IMG/VR virus record: IMGVR_UViG_3300029893_000010
Location: 1 to 55,960 of that record
DNA from: a virus
Direction: 5' to 3' (one strand)
DNA: 55,960 nt
Shown here: in pieces, positions 32,282 to 40,020 of the stretch
How the letters are laid out: each line of letters opens with the position of its first letter
Numbering within the stretch: the first letter of the stretch is position 1
Program-made: the position numbers and the translations under genes
Notes under the pieces: generated by a model
What the model saw: only the letters and a program-made list of their open reading frames with translations
Told to the model about the DNA's origin: nothing
Database searches by the model: none

Positions 32282-32759
32282 TTTTATTTTCCTTCTGGAA
32301 GTAGTAGCCGAGGATGACGCCGGTCAGGGTTCCATCCGGTTGAACCTCCTCGACCGCCATGACTTTTCCAAATATATCTTCAAGTCTGGATCGAATGAAT
32401 CCATTACGGTGGTAGACCCATTCCGCAAGTCTCGAGAACTTTGGCGGTTCTATCGGTGTGCGGATGCTTGGGTCGCAATCCGGGGTGTGAATAAAGGCAT
32501 TATGCCACAACACCATCGTTCCACCGCCTTTATGACATTTCGCGCATATCATCTTTTCGTTGTATTTCGCCTTGAAAACAGGCTGCTCGGCTGTGACGAC
32601 AACCCTTGTTCCGCATGGAGATGGAACGTAGGGCGACACCGGATGGGGTTCCGCGCAGAACGGACACATCAGGATGTTCGCTCCATGTTCGTCCTTTACG
32701 ACTTTTGGGACGGCTGTCCGTGTGCTCACCGGCGGTTTGACGTTGTTCTTTTTACTCAT
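32172..32759 (-). CDS. Zinc-finger protein between terminase and portal
   Basis: The product has 195 residues. Cys pairs CPFCAEPH and CAKCHKGG with an intervening CGTR form a zinc ribbon, followed by a helical part (RLAEWVYHRNGFIRSRLEDI) and a disordered Gly/Thr tail. The tail is the part that overlaps the portal gene by 110 bp. Function unknown; a packaging or head accessory role is possible. Confidence 0.6.
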   Translation of the reverse strand: MSKKNNVKPPVSTRTAVPKVVKDEHGANILMCPFCAEPHPVSPYVPSPCGTRVVVTAEQPVFKAKYNEKMICAKCHKGGGTMVLWHNAFIHTPDCDPSIRTPIEPPKFSRLAEWVYHRNGFIRSRLEDIFGKVMAVEEVQPDGTLTGVILGYYFQKENKNGKHTQTDPGGTIPNGGSGGEQAGATSSTKPPVAGK

Positions 32760-32766
32760 GCTGACC

Positions 32767-35292
32767 TCACAAGTTCAATCTCATAACCATGTAACTTCCC
32801 ATGCTCGCCGTGACCGCAAGGTCAACCTTTAGGTTTTCGGCGCGCTTGACGATCCTTATGCGTGTGCTTTCCGTGTCGATCTTGGCGTCCGCGTTCTGAA
32901 AGTGTTCGCGGTCGAACGGTTCGCCGCGATGCCAGTATCTACGGTCACGGATCAAGTCCTTCATCTGGCTGTCCGCAAGGAGACGTAGAGACACCTGGTT
33001 GAACGAGAAGAACCATGCGAGACCTTCCTTCCGCAACCGTCCTGCCATATCATGTAACTGGAATGGATCGTACGCCACGCAGATGACATTATAATCTTTT
33101 ATCCACCTGCGTAACATCAATTCGGGTCCAGGGTTTTCCTCTGTTCCCTGGTAGTCGATCTTATTCCCTTTTGGGACCCACAACATCGACTGCAATTTAA
33201 CAACGTGTTCCGGTTCCTTTGGATGACGACATCCCATCCACATGCCGAACGAGTCGCCTGAGACAGAGGCGTCCATGGCGATCACAACGGGATGATCCTT
33301 TGGTATTTCAGGATACTCGCTTCTCTTGCAGGCGTCATACCACTCCATCGGCAAAAATGTCTCTGTGCTTGTCACCCACTGATTGCGGTGCATTCGCTGG
33401 AATTGATTGTCCTCAAGAATTGATGCCTCGGATTGATAGTATTCCTTTGTCTGCCAAGGGCAGCGTGGTTTCGTGTTCCATAAACAGATCATGCCTGCCT
33501 TTTTATTGACGTACACCTCCAGCGGGGCAGGTTCTCCATCGGTCACAGGGTACAACCGGTCAGGCCATAACATCTCACCTTGTTTGACGCCGAGGTCGTA
33601 CAGCGAATATAGCAGGTTACTCTCACCGGCGAAGCCTGCGTAACTTTCAACCCAGCGGAATGCTTTTCCGTATTTCGTTGGGGGTATGGTCATCTCCGAA
33701 TTTCCTGTCACAAACGGTCTACCTTCCCGTCGAGCGACGAATAATCCGCTTGAAACAGTTGGACACCATACTTTTCCCTTGTATTTTTTCAACTTCCAAT
33801 TGCTCTTATGTATTGATACCTGAACATTTCCAGTTGTGAGATTTACCCTCCACCATTTTTGATGAGGACGCACCGACGACCTGATCCCTCTCCGAAATGC
33901 AATTTCCTGCAAGTCATCAGCCATTCCCTTGGATGCACACGTTATCTGGAATGACCCGTCTTTTTTGATGTGCCCATCTCCAAGAATATACGAGTGAAGA
34001 AATATATCCAGTATCTCGCGGTCGGCATGAATTATTTCACGCGGGACACGTTTCTCGAAAGTCTTTCCAAACTTCTTCGTTATCGCCGCCAATTCCGTGC
34101 TGCTTATCTTGAATCCATCGCGTTTTGAAACCTTCACCCAATCCCCGAAAATATCCACCAAGATTGAGTGTATCTCGTCGTACTTCTCAGGATGTGGTTC
34201 CCGCAATTGAGATATTTTTACATGGCATGGTTTTCCTCTATAATCCGATGTGCTCCCTTCTGTCAGATACAGACCCAGAAACGCAGCCCACTTCTTGAAA
34301 GGAATATAGAGCGGTTCGTGGAATTTTGTTCGTTTGAGCCACACGCCCGGAGGATTTTCGGGAGAATGCGATACATAAAGCGGAGTTGTTACCGGGTGGT
34401 AATAACTGTATTTTGAATTTCTCAACTCCTCTGATGTCATCACAAAATTTTTCCCTTTTTCGTCATTCGCGCCAGAGAATGTGTAACCTCCATACAGACG
34501 GTGCTTGCTTGTACATGCAATTGAAAAAATCCTGTGCTCATACAGGTGAAGTTCCCCATCAAAATCAGACTTGAAGATGTTTTCCGGTTTCTCCCATTCT
34601 ACATATCCATTCCGATACGCGGCGATGTAATCATCATGCGTCAGGTCGATTCCTTTTTTCCATCCGTCGAACGTCAAAACGTCAGTTTCCTCATCAAGAC
34701 ACCACATATTTTGCTTCGCGGTTTCGTTCGCGCCCCACAACTCCGAGAAGGTAATCATGTCAGCATTCGAGCCAGCCTCGCCGCTCGGGTCAATAGGGAT
34801 GGCTTCAATGTACGATCCACTCGGGACGACGATCTTGTACCCGGTCATCTTGCACGACTTCTTGTGTTTATCGTTCAACTGGATGTTACGGCGGAGATAA
34901 TGCGCGACGCGGCTGTCCGCCTGCTTGAGATCGTTAGCGATCACATACAGCTCGCCAAATTCTGAGTGCGTGGCTATCGCAAAGTTGACCGCCGCGGCAA
35001 TCGTTGATTTTCCAGATTTCTTGATGTCAGACCACACCACGATGGAATATTTATAATTTCCGTTCTCGTCGGTCGTCAGGATCTCCCGCAGGACATCCTC
35101 CTGATATTTCTGGAGTCCGATCCTGCCTTTCAGCACCGGGTCATGTTTCGTCTCGGGGATGTAGAAGTTCCGTTTGATCCAGTCAACCAGATCCTTCCTC
35201 CCCTCGCTCCTCTTCGTCTGTTCCCCAATCATCTCCGCGATCTTCTTCTCCAGCAAGGTCGCTGCGGTCTCCGATGATCCTTGAGTATTCAT
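32767..35292 (-). CDS. terL: Terminase large subunit, interrupted by an intein
   Basis: The precursor has 841 residues, extein about 507 after splicing. ATPase: Walker A KKSGKST at 91-97; Walker B region ADMITFSELWGA at 177-188, with Ser where an Asp is usual before the Glu. Nuclease: VIAMDASVSGDSFGMWMG, VAYDPFQLHDM and a late DLAVTASMG give the acidic RNase H-like residues. The intein (residues 198-531) sits just after Walker B and must be removed for function. It packages DNA into proheads. The first 110 bp overlap the upstream gene; GAGG lies 8 bp before the ATG. Confidence 0.9.
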   Translation of the reverse strand: MNTQGSSETAATLLEKKIAEMIGEQTKRSEGRKDLVDWIKRNFYIPETKHDPVLKGRIGLQKYQEDVLREILTTDENGNYKYSIVVWSDIKKSGKSTIAAAVNFAIATHSEFGELYVIANDLKQADSRVAHYLRRNIQLNDKHKKSCKMTGYKIVVPSGSYIEAIPIDPSGEAGSNADMITFSELWGANETAKQNMWCLDEETDVLTFDGWKKGIDLTHDDYIAAYRNGYVEWEKPENIFKSDFDGELHLYEHRIFSIACTSKHRLYGGYTFSGANDEKGKNFVMTSEELRNSKYSYYHPVTTPLYVSHSPENPPGVWLKRTKFHEPLYIPFKKWAAFLGLYLTEGSTSDYRGKPCHVKISQLREPHPEKYDEIHSILVDIFGDWVKVSKRDGFKISSTELAAITKKFGKTFEKRVPREIIHADREILDIFLHSYILGDGHIKKDGSFQITCASKGMADDLQEIAFRRGIRSSVRPHQKWWRVNLTTGNVQVSIHKSNWKLKKYKGKVWCPTVSSGLFVARREGRPFVTGNSEMTIPPTKYGKAFRWVESYAGFAGESNLLYSLYDLGVKQGEMLWPDRLYPVTDGEPAPLEVYVNKKAGMICLWNTKPRCPWQTKEYYQSEASILEDNQFQRMHRNQWVTSTETFLPMEWYDACKRSEYPEIPKDHPVVIAMDASVSGDSFGMWMGCRHPKEPEHVVKLQSMLWVPKGNKIDYQGTEENPGPELMLRRWIKDYNVICVAYDPFQLHDMAGRLRKEGLAWFFSFNQVSLRLLADSQMKDLIRDRRYWHRGEPFDREHFQNADAKIDTESTRIRIVKRAENLKVDLAVTASMGSYMVMRLNL
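33700..34701 (-). mobile_element. Intein with LAGLIDADG homing endonuclease in terL
   Basis: Residues 198-531 of the terminase precursor, 334 residues. Block A starts at Cys198 (CLDEETDVLTFDGW), block B contains TSKH (261-264), the DOD endonuclease repeats are FLGLYLTEGS (338-347) and FLHSYILGDG (431-440), and block F/G reads VWCPTVSSGLFVARREGRPF followed by VTGN with Ser532 as the +1 residue. The penultimate residue is Gly530 instead of the usual His, a known but less common variant. It lies between Walker B and the coupling region of the ATPase. Confidence 0.9.
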
Positions 35293-35965
35293 ATTGCAAC
35301 CTCTTTAGTTTTTTTGCGTCGTCGCCAATAACGTTCATGCTCGCTGCCAGTAATTTCGCCGCCAGTTCCATGGCGTCCTCGGCGGTGATGATGGCTTTGA
35401 TCTCTTTCAAAACCTTCATCTCGCTTTCCACCATTTTCCGCCGTACGTCCAGTGCGCCAAATATCTGCTCCCATGCCTTGTAGTCATGGTACACATCCTC
35501 AAAGGCGCTGTCGATCTGGACACGCAATATCATCTCTTCGTCTGTGCGCCCGGACGCCTGCGCTTCCCGATACTCCTGCCACAGTCCGTACAGTTTTCCA
35601 ACCCTGTCCGGTGCCTCTCCAATGTCCACACGCTCCAACAACTGCCTGACGCGCGTATCCACAATATCTATGGCGGCTCGGTTCGACAGGACACTTCCGT
35701 TATTTTGAACCTCCCTGTACTTCGACGCCAACCTGGTGATCTGGAACGATGAAGAGGCTCCACTGCTCATTGTGCCCGACCCATAATAATTGTTCTCAGG
35801 ATTCGGTCCACCATGGAACTTGCAACGCGCGTACCCAGCCACAGGATAGTTCCCGCAACGAAGATCAACGCCGCAATTCGGACAATTTCTCTCCCGCTCG
35901 GGATTGTCGGTGTTGCAAGACTTACACTTCTTTTTGATGTATGTGCATTTTGGTCTGCCATTCAT
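35183..35965 (-). CDS. Probable terminase small subunit-like protein with N-terminal zinc fingers
   Basis: The product has 260 residues. The first 60 hold CKSCNTDNPERERNCPNC and a second Cys/His set (CGNYPVAGYARCKFHGG), a GcrA/HNH-like or zinc-finger region common in phage small-terminase proteins. The rest is helical (MVESEMKVLKEIKAIITAED). Position just upstream of terL supports a small terminase role. The acidic C-terminus (EEDRGDDWGTDEEERGEE) is the part overlapping terL by 110 bp. Confidence 0.6.
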   Translation of the reverse strand: MNGRPKCTYIKKKCKSCNTDNPERERNCPNCGVDLRCGNYPVAGYARCKFHGGPNPENNYYGSGTMSSGASSSFQITRLASKYREVQNNGSVLSNRAAIDIVDTRVRQLLERVDIGEAPDRVGKLYGLWQEYREAQASGRTDEEMILRVQIDSAFEDVYHDYKAWEQIFGALDVRRKMVESEMKVLKEIKAIITAEDAMELAAKLLAASMNVIGDDAKKLKRLQYEYSRIIGDRSDLAGEEDRGDDWGTDEEERGEEGSG

Positions 35966-36504
35966 GCCATCCCCTGTAACTGCCGTACCACCGCATGTGC
36001 CACCATCAGGTGCAGATCCTCCTGCACCCGGATGTCGTCCGCCATCACATGCACCAGCGCGTTCAGCCCAATATTGTTGATCTCACTGGACAGCGACGGT
36101 CCAGTCATCCCAACCGACAGGATGCCCTCGTCAACCCCATACGACAACGTACGAAGAACGTTCTCAGAATTTCCTGAACACGAGATGCCCACCAATCCGT
36201 CCTTCGGACGAACCAGACCACGCACCAGATCCGAGAACATGTTCCGCCACCCATTGTCATTCCCATACGCGAATACAGAACTGCTCATATCCCCCACGCA
36301 CATTGCCTTCACCTTCGCCACCTTCACAAGGTCGTTCGCCAGATGACTCGCTGTGGCATGACTCCCTCCGTTCCCGAACAGGTACACCGTGCCTCCGTTC
36401 CGCTTTACCACTTCCAACATCATCACCATCTGGTCGATCTCGTCCATGTTCAACAATGTCATCGCTTCGCTGACTTCCGATAGATGCTTCCTGATCTGTG
36501 TCAT
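35962..36504 (-). CDS. gmhA: SIS-domain phosphoheptose isomerase
   Basis: The product has 180 residues. LFGNGGSHATASHLANDLVK and VGISCSGNSENVLRTL are the two sugar-binding loops of GmhA-type sedoheptulose 7-phosphate isomerases, and DDIRVQEDLHLMVAHAV is the family's C-terminal active-site helix. It makes D-glycero-D-manno-heptose 7-phosphate, the substrate of the HddA-like kinase at 20107. First gene of the minus-strand packaging operon, with 4-bp overlap to the next. Confidence 0.85.
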   Translation of the reverse strand: MTQIRKHLSEVSEAMTLLNMDEIDQMVMMLEVVKRNGGTVYLFGNGGSHATASHLANDLVKVAKVKAMCVGDMSSSVFAYGNDNGWRNMFSDLVRGLVRPKDGLVGISCSGNSENVLRTLSYGVDEGILSVGMTGPSLSSEINNIGLNALVHVMADDIRVQEDLHLMVAHAVVRQLQGMA

Positions 36505-36525
36505 ATTATTCTCCTTTTGATGTGC

Positions 36526-36531
36526 ATTATA
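36526..36531 (-). promoter_or_regulatory. -10 element for the packaging operon
   Basis: Minus strand GGTATAATGCA, 21 bp before the gmhA start, followed by AAGGAGAATAAT. A weak TTACCT lies 16 bp upstream. It resembles the element at 14455-14460. Confidence 0.5.
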
Positions 36532-36679
36532 CCGTTTTATTCCTGTTAGGTAATGGGGTTTGGATTGAAATTTGAGATATTTTTTATTTCAGGTAGTGCG
36601 TGTTGGAGAGAAAAGAAAAGAATAATTTTCGTTTTTAGAACATTTGTTCATTCCAGGGGTTGACCAGGGGATTTTTTTC

Positions 36680-36723
36680 TGCAATGTTTCTGCAATGAAA
36701 TTGCAATGAAAAACACTTGCAAT
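36680..36723 (+). repeat. Iterated TGCAAT boxes in the divergent control region
   Basis: TGCAAT occurs at 36680, 36691, 36702 and 36718; the first three are followed by G and spaced exactly 11 bp, one helical turn. The fourth overlaps the -35 box of the plus-strand promoter. The rest of the 448-bp gap (36505-36952) holds a promoter on each side and the ribozyme; no gene seen. Confidence 0.6.
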
Positions 36724-36744
36724 TTATATCATTTGTGCTAAAAT
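36717..36744 (+). promoter_or_regulatory. Promoter for the plus-strand early region
   Basis: TTGCAA (36717-36722), 16-bp spacer, TAAAAT (36739-36744). The -35 lies inside the last TGCAAT box, so the boxes are well placed to act as operators. Confidence 0.6.
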
Positions 36745-36879
36745 ACATACAGATAAGAAAAACAGCACACTGACAACTGAATAACCTGTACTGAAAAAGG
36801 AACGATCTATGATTGACTAGCAAGATTGAGCGAGCGGATCATAAATCGGAGATGCAAAACCTACCAGTGATAACAGGAT

Positions 36880-36936
36880 GATAGTCTGGTGAATAAATCA
36901 CCACTGAGGAGCGGTAGCACGATCCGCGAAACTATC
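36880..36936 (+). ncRNA. Type III hammerhead ribozyme in the early-gene leader
   Basis: All conserved parts are present in order: stem III GATAGT (36880-36885), cleavage-site C36886 after GT (NUH = GUC), stem I TGGTGA-ataaa-TCACCA (36887-36903), core CTGAGGA (36904-36910, fits CUGANGA), stem II GCGG...CCGC (36911-36927), GAA (36928-36930) and the closing ACTATC (36931-36936), where A pairs with the T before C36886. Self-cleavage is predicted between 36886 and 36887, leaving a 66-nt leader before the ATG at 36953. Confidence 0.85.
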
Positions 36937-36952
36937 AAACAAAGGATACCCA

Positions 36953-37117
36953 ATGAACCGATACACAACCGAGATCCTCCCTAATGGCTATATCCGCATA
37001 TACGACCGCCGCAGCCAGTGGGCGGGGCTGTACACCACAGACGGAAAGTACCAAAACGGGAACCTACGCCTTTCATGGGCGGATGCTATCAAGATCATTA
37101 TGGGAGTCGTGAGATGA
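36953..37117 (+). CDS. Small early protein
   Basis: Fifty-four residues (MNRYTTEILPNGYIRIYDRR, then a WADAIKIIMGVVR end), with an AAAGGATACCC ribosome site. First gene behind the ribozyme. Overlaps the next gene by 4 bp. Function unknown. Confidence 0.5.
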   Translation: MNRYTTEILPNGYIRIYDRRSQWAGLYTTDGKYQNGNLRLSWADAIKIIMGVVR

Positions 37118-37290
37118 CAATCACTCTCTTTGGCTATCGCGTAACTATTTTCAAGTTTGAAAAACTGGAAAAATTCGCAGCAAGCATTGACACTGCCGGC
37201 GCCCGCCGTGACGCAGAACAGATCAAGAATTCGGCGCAATTCGCCGACCTCAAAGCAAAGGCCGCAGCGATCCGCGCGGCGAGAGGATAA
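37114..37290 (+). CDS. Small early protein
   Basis: Fifty-eight residues, beta N-terminus (MTITLFGYRVTIFKFEKLEK) and an alanine/lysine-rich helix ending AAAIRAARG. Coupled to the gene before by ATGA. Function unknown. Confidence 0.5.
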   Translation: MTITLFGYRVTIFKFEKLEKFAASIDTAGARRDAEQIKNSAQFADLKAKAAAIRAARG

Positions 37291-37293
37291 ACC

Positions 37294-37446
37294 ATGAAAA
37301 AAAATACTTATTACCCTACAAATAAAGGCACGACATTACAAGAAAAGCGGGCGATCCGGCGCGGGTGGATCAACTATGTTTTGCAAAGTGGCAAGTACTC
37401 ACTGTCAGAGATCAAAAAAGCCGTCAGATTTTACGAAATGCGATAG
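37294..37446 (+). CDS. Small basic early protein
   Basis: Fifty residues: MKKNTYYPTNKGTTLQEKRA then RRGWINYVLQSGKYSLSEIK. Basic and helical, starts 4 bp after the previous stop behind GAGAGGATAAACC. Possibly nucleic-acid binding; no family recognised. Confidence 0.5.
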   Translation: MKKNTYYPTNKGTTLQEKRAIRRGWINYVLQSGKYSLSEIKKAVRFYEMR

Positions 37447-37471
37447 TTTGTCATAACGAAAGGAAAAAATC

Positions 37472-37684
37472 ATGAACCAAGTAAGCCGCCTTTGTTGGAT
37501 TATTGAACAGCATATCGGACACACTCGAAAATTCACATCCACAAAAAGAACCATTGAACTGTACCGCTTTGTTGGGACCCGTATACAAAGCGTCTCACTT
37601 GTTGTAGACCTAAAAAACCCGCGACTATTATCACTGCGCCGTGAAGTTAGGCGCATGGTAAAAGCGGGGTGGAGAGTTTACTAA
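37472..37684 (+). CDS. Small basic early protein
   Basis: Seventy residues with a Lys/Arg-rich C-terminus (LLSLRREVRRMVKAGWRVY). AAAGGAAAAAATC precedes the ATG. Function unknown. Confidence 0.5.
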   Translation: MNQVSRLCWIIEQHIGHTRKFTSTKRTIELYRFVGTRIQSVSLVVDLKNPRLLSLRREVRRMVKAGWRVY

Positions 37685-37742
37685 TTTTATCCCCTGCTCG
37701 TGACTATCACCCGCGTGATAGTCATCATGGAAGGGATAAACC
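37685..37742 (+). other. Structured intergenic element 1
   Basis: Inner stem TGACTATCAC / GTGATAGTCA (perfect, loop CCGC or shorter) and outer stem TTTATCCC / GGGATAAA around it, with ATCATGGAA between. Same arrangement as the next intergenic element. No T-run, so not a simple terminator. Confidence 0.6.
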
Positions 37743-37787
37743 CGACCCGCCGAAAGGCGCAAACCTAACCCCGAAAGGATAAAGATC

Positions 37788-38174
37788 ATGTTTCAAAAGA
37801 ACTACAAAAAAGCCCTACGCGCAGAGATTATCGCCCGCATCAACTTTGACGGCTATCTCTCCACCGACGAACAGCCAAAGACCGCCGACGAAAAAATCAT
37901 CCTGCTTGTCAACACCGCCAAGGCAGAAGTTGGTCACGAATTCGAGCGACATGGAACCCATGCCGGCCTCAAATATTGGTTGTCTGGTCTCCCGTCTGTG
38001 ATCGACCTGCCGGTTTATAACGGCGAAGTTGTAGAATTTGCCGAGAAAATCGGGTCCGTTGTCAATCCGACCGAAAAAGAAGCCGAAAAAATCACCGAGA
38101 ATTTCTACGGCTTTATGGCTTCGGCTATTTACCAGATGTACTATGAAGCGACCCGCCGAATGTCTCGCAAATAA
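37788..38174 (+). CDS. Hypothetical early protein
   Basis: The product has 128 residues, helical (EIIARINFDGYLSTDEQPKT, FYGFMASAIYQMYYEATRRM). CCCCGAAAGGATAAAGATC precedes the ATG, as for the next gene. No family recognised. Confidence 0.55.
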   Translation: MFQKNYKKALRAEIIARINFDGYLSTDEQPKTADEKIILLVNTAKAEVGHEFERHGTHAGLKYWLSGLPSVIDLPVYNGEVVEFAEKIGSVVNPTEKEAEKITENFYGFMASAIYQMYYEATRRMSRK

Positions 38175-38175
38175 T

Positions 38176-38235
38176 TTGCCCCGTGCTAGTGCCTATAATC
38201 TCCCGCCGATTGTAGGCATTATGGACCGGACAAAC
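38176..38235 (+). other. Structured intergenic element 2
   Basis: Inner stem GCCTATAATC / GATTGTAGGC (one T-G) and outer TTTGCCCC / GGACAAA-type pairing, with ATTATGGA between. Flanks TGCTnGTG and TAACCCCGAAAGGA are shared with element 1, while paired bases differ together, which argues for a conserved RNA structure. Confidence 0.6.
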
Positions 38236-38275
38236 ATCCGCCACTAACCCCTAACCCCGAAAGGAAAAAAAGATC

Positions 38276-38554
38276 ATGAGAGACCGAGTCAAGCAATCCG
38301 ACCTTGAAGCCCTTGTATACACGATCAACCAACTGACAGGATCGCCTACCGAATACTCAACCAAGCAATCAGACGGCACGCATAAGACCAACGTTGGCCA
38401 CTACTGCCTTTCATACGCCTATGGTGGTGTGAATCTTCATCGCGTCGTGTCTGACGGCGGCGGCGTCACCACCCCTTTGGGCGGCGGTTATCACACCAAG
38501 CGTGAACTTTACTACCGCCTGCAATCCTTCATCAACGGATTGACCGCCCGATAA
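38276..38554 (+). CDS. Small phage protein
   Basis: Ninety-two residues. LEALVYTINQLTGSPTEYST, HYCLSYAYGGVNLHRVVSDG and YHTKRELYYRLQSFINGL form a pattern seen in small phage and archaeal-virus-like conserved hypotheticals. Function unknown. Confidence 0.55.
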   Translation: MRDRVKQSDLEALVYTINQLTGSPTEYSTKQSDGTHKTNVGHYCLSYAYGGVNLHRVVSDGGGVTTPLGGGYHTKRELYYRLQSFINGLTAR

Positions 38555-38557
38555 TCT

Positions 38558-38620
38558 GACAGGATAACCCGCCCGGCGCAAGATCGCGCACTCGAAAAGC
38601 CGGGCGGCATTCCTGAATTA
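38558..38620 (+). other. Structured intergenic element 3
   Basis: Inner stem GCCCGGC / GCCGGGC and outer CAGGA / TCCTG. Analogous in position to elements 1 and 2 but not alike in sequence. Confidence 0.45.
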
Positions 38621-38646
38621 TTCCCAAACCCGAAAGGATAACCACC

Positions 38647-38865
38647 ATGACCACCCAGACCACCAAAGTTATTTTCAAACGCTGCCCCGAAGGGGATGTG
38701 ATCGCCCTCTTCCCCACCCTGCCGGGCACTCGTGACCCGTACTCGACCTGCATGTCCTACATGCACACCGGACAACACGGTCACGCATCCACCGACCTCT
38801 TCACCCTCCCGCCCGCACAACCCGCCGAATACGCCGACCTCGCCGCACGCAAGAACGCCCTCTAA
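38647..38865 (+). CDS. Small phage protein
   Basis: Seventy-two residues: VIFKRCPEGDVIALFPTLPG, then a SYMHTGQHGHAS segment and an alanine-rich end. The central segment resembles small conserved hypotheticals in many phages. Function unknown. Confidence 0.5.
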   Translation: MTTQTTKVIFKRCPEGDVIALFPTLPGTRDPYSTCMSYMHTGQHGHASTDLFTLPPAQPAEYADLAARKNAL

Positions 38866-38874
38866 GGAGACATC

Positions 38875-39168
38875 ATGAGAGGCTTATTGACCCTACTCTA
38901 CACCCTGCAAGCCCTTGGCAATGCCTACCTCGCTGGACAGAAAAAACAGCGAGAGATCGACCGGCATAACCAGGAACGCATCATCCGCGACCAACGCATC
39001 CAGCAGGAACACAACCGCACGCTCGTCTCCGATATGAACATCGAAGAACGCGCCCTCGTCCTGAAGGAACGCGAACTCGAATTGCGTAAACGCGAACTGG
39101 AGATCATCAAGGCGGAACGCGCCCTCGGTCTCAATGGCACCGAATTTACCCCGGATAACTACGATTAG
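38875..39168 (+). CDS. Coiled-coil protein
   Basis: Ninety-seven residues. A short hydrophobic N-terminus (RGLLTLLYTLQALGNAYLAG) precedes an almost continuous charged coiled coil (ALVLKERELELRKRELEIIK). Starts 9 bp after the previous stop. Function unknown. Confidence 0.55.
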   Translation: MRGLLTLLYTLQALGNAYLAGQKKQREIDRHNQERIIRDQRIQQEHNRTLVSDMNIEERALVLKERELELRKRELEIIKAERALGLNGTEFTPDNYD

Positions 39169-39182
39169 TTTGCGCCCTGCTA

Positions 39183-39440
39183 TCACCCTGCTTTGATCGC
39201 CCGCTCCATGTTGCGCTTGACACGCACATTGCCAAGGATCTCATCAAAGCGTTTTCGTTCGGCGGGAGTGAGACGTGCCAGCCACTCCCGCACGTAGGAT
39301 GCGCACGCATCCCGCACCGGACCCGCATACGATCCGCCATCCCCGCGAAAATAGGCAATGGCCGTCAACGCCTCTTTCGTCCCATCATCGCGCAACAACA
39401 CCGTGATCTGCTCCGTAAAATCTTGACCCTTCTTTGGCAT
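39183..39440 (-). CDS. Small minus-strand protein, possible repressor
   Basis: Eighty-five residues from ATG 39440 behind GGAGGATGTC. EQITVLLRDDGTKEALTAIA and a helical C-terminus (FDEILGNVRVKRNMERA). It is the only minus-strand gene in the early half, divergent from the promoter at 39513, the usual arrangement for a regulator of the next operon. No DNA-binding motif is certain. Confidence 0.5.
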   Translation of the reverse strand: MPKKGQDFTEQITVLLRDDGTKEALTAIAYFRGDGGSYAGPVRDACASYVREWLARLTPAERKRFDEILGNVRVKRNMERAIKAG

Positions 39441-39512
39441 GACATCCTCCAGTTTGGTACGTATCGGAATTACGCCCCAATTATAACCTCGTAACCCTGT
39501 CATTTTCTGCTA

Positions 39513-39541
39513 TTGACAGTTTAGACTATATATGCTAATAT
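39513..39541 (+). promoter_or_regulatory. Strong sigma70-type promoter
   Basis: TTGACA (39513-39518), 17-bp spacer, TAATAT (39536-39541); 20 bp before the ATG at 39562, with AAAGGA between. Confidence 0.85.
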
Positions 39542-39561
39542 ACACAACGAAAGGATACACC

Positions 39562-40020
39562 ATGGCACGCACACGCAATAACCAATTCATCGGCATGGCA
39601 GCCCATTACGAAAAACGCGATCAACGCGATCTTATCGACTGGCAGAACCGTCTCGCACGCAAACGCGCCGAAGAACGGGAGTGCGTCCGCGAACGCAAGA
39701 TCATGCAGGGATGCGTCAACGTCTTTGGCGACCTGTTCGTCCAGTGGTATGACTCCCCTGCCGTCCCGGATGAGGGATACGCCCGCGACCGCATCGCCCT
39801 CATCCGCGCATGGGCGCGTGAACAGTTGCGCATCGCGCACTCCATCACCCCGCAAATGGAAGAGGATATGGACATCATTCACGAACTGGTCCGGGCGTCG
39901 GCGTATTCGGACGCCCAAACCTCCTATGACCAGCCCGACCCGCACGCCGTCATCGAATCGTATCTGATCGACCGCCAGATCACGGACGCCTGGGCGGACA
40001 TCCCGGAGATCGAACTATGA
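39562..40020 (+). CDS. Hypothetical protein, first gene of the middle operon
   Basis: The product has 152 residues, basic and helical (AAHYEKRDQRDLIDWQNRLA, RDRIALIRAWAREQLRIAHS), acidic C-terminus. Overlaps the next gene by 4 bp. No family recognised. Confidence 0.55.
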   Translation: MARTRNNQFIGMAAHYEKRDQRDLIDWQNRLARKRAEERECVRERKIMQGCVNVFGDLFVQWYDSPAVPDEGYARDRIALIRAWAREQLRIAHSITPQMEEDMDIIHELVRASAYSDAQTSYDQPDPHAVIESYLIDRQITDAWADIPEIEL

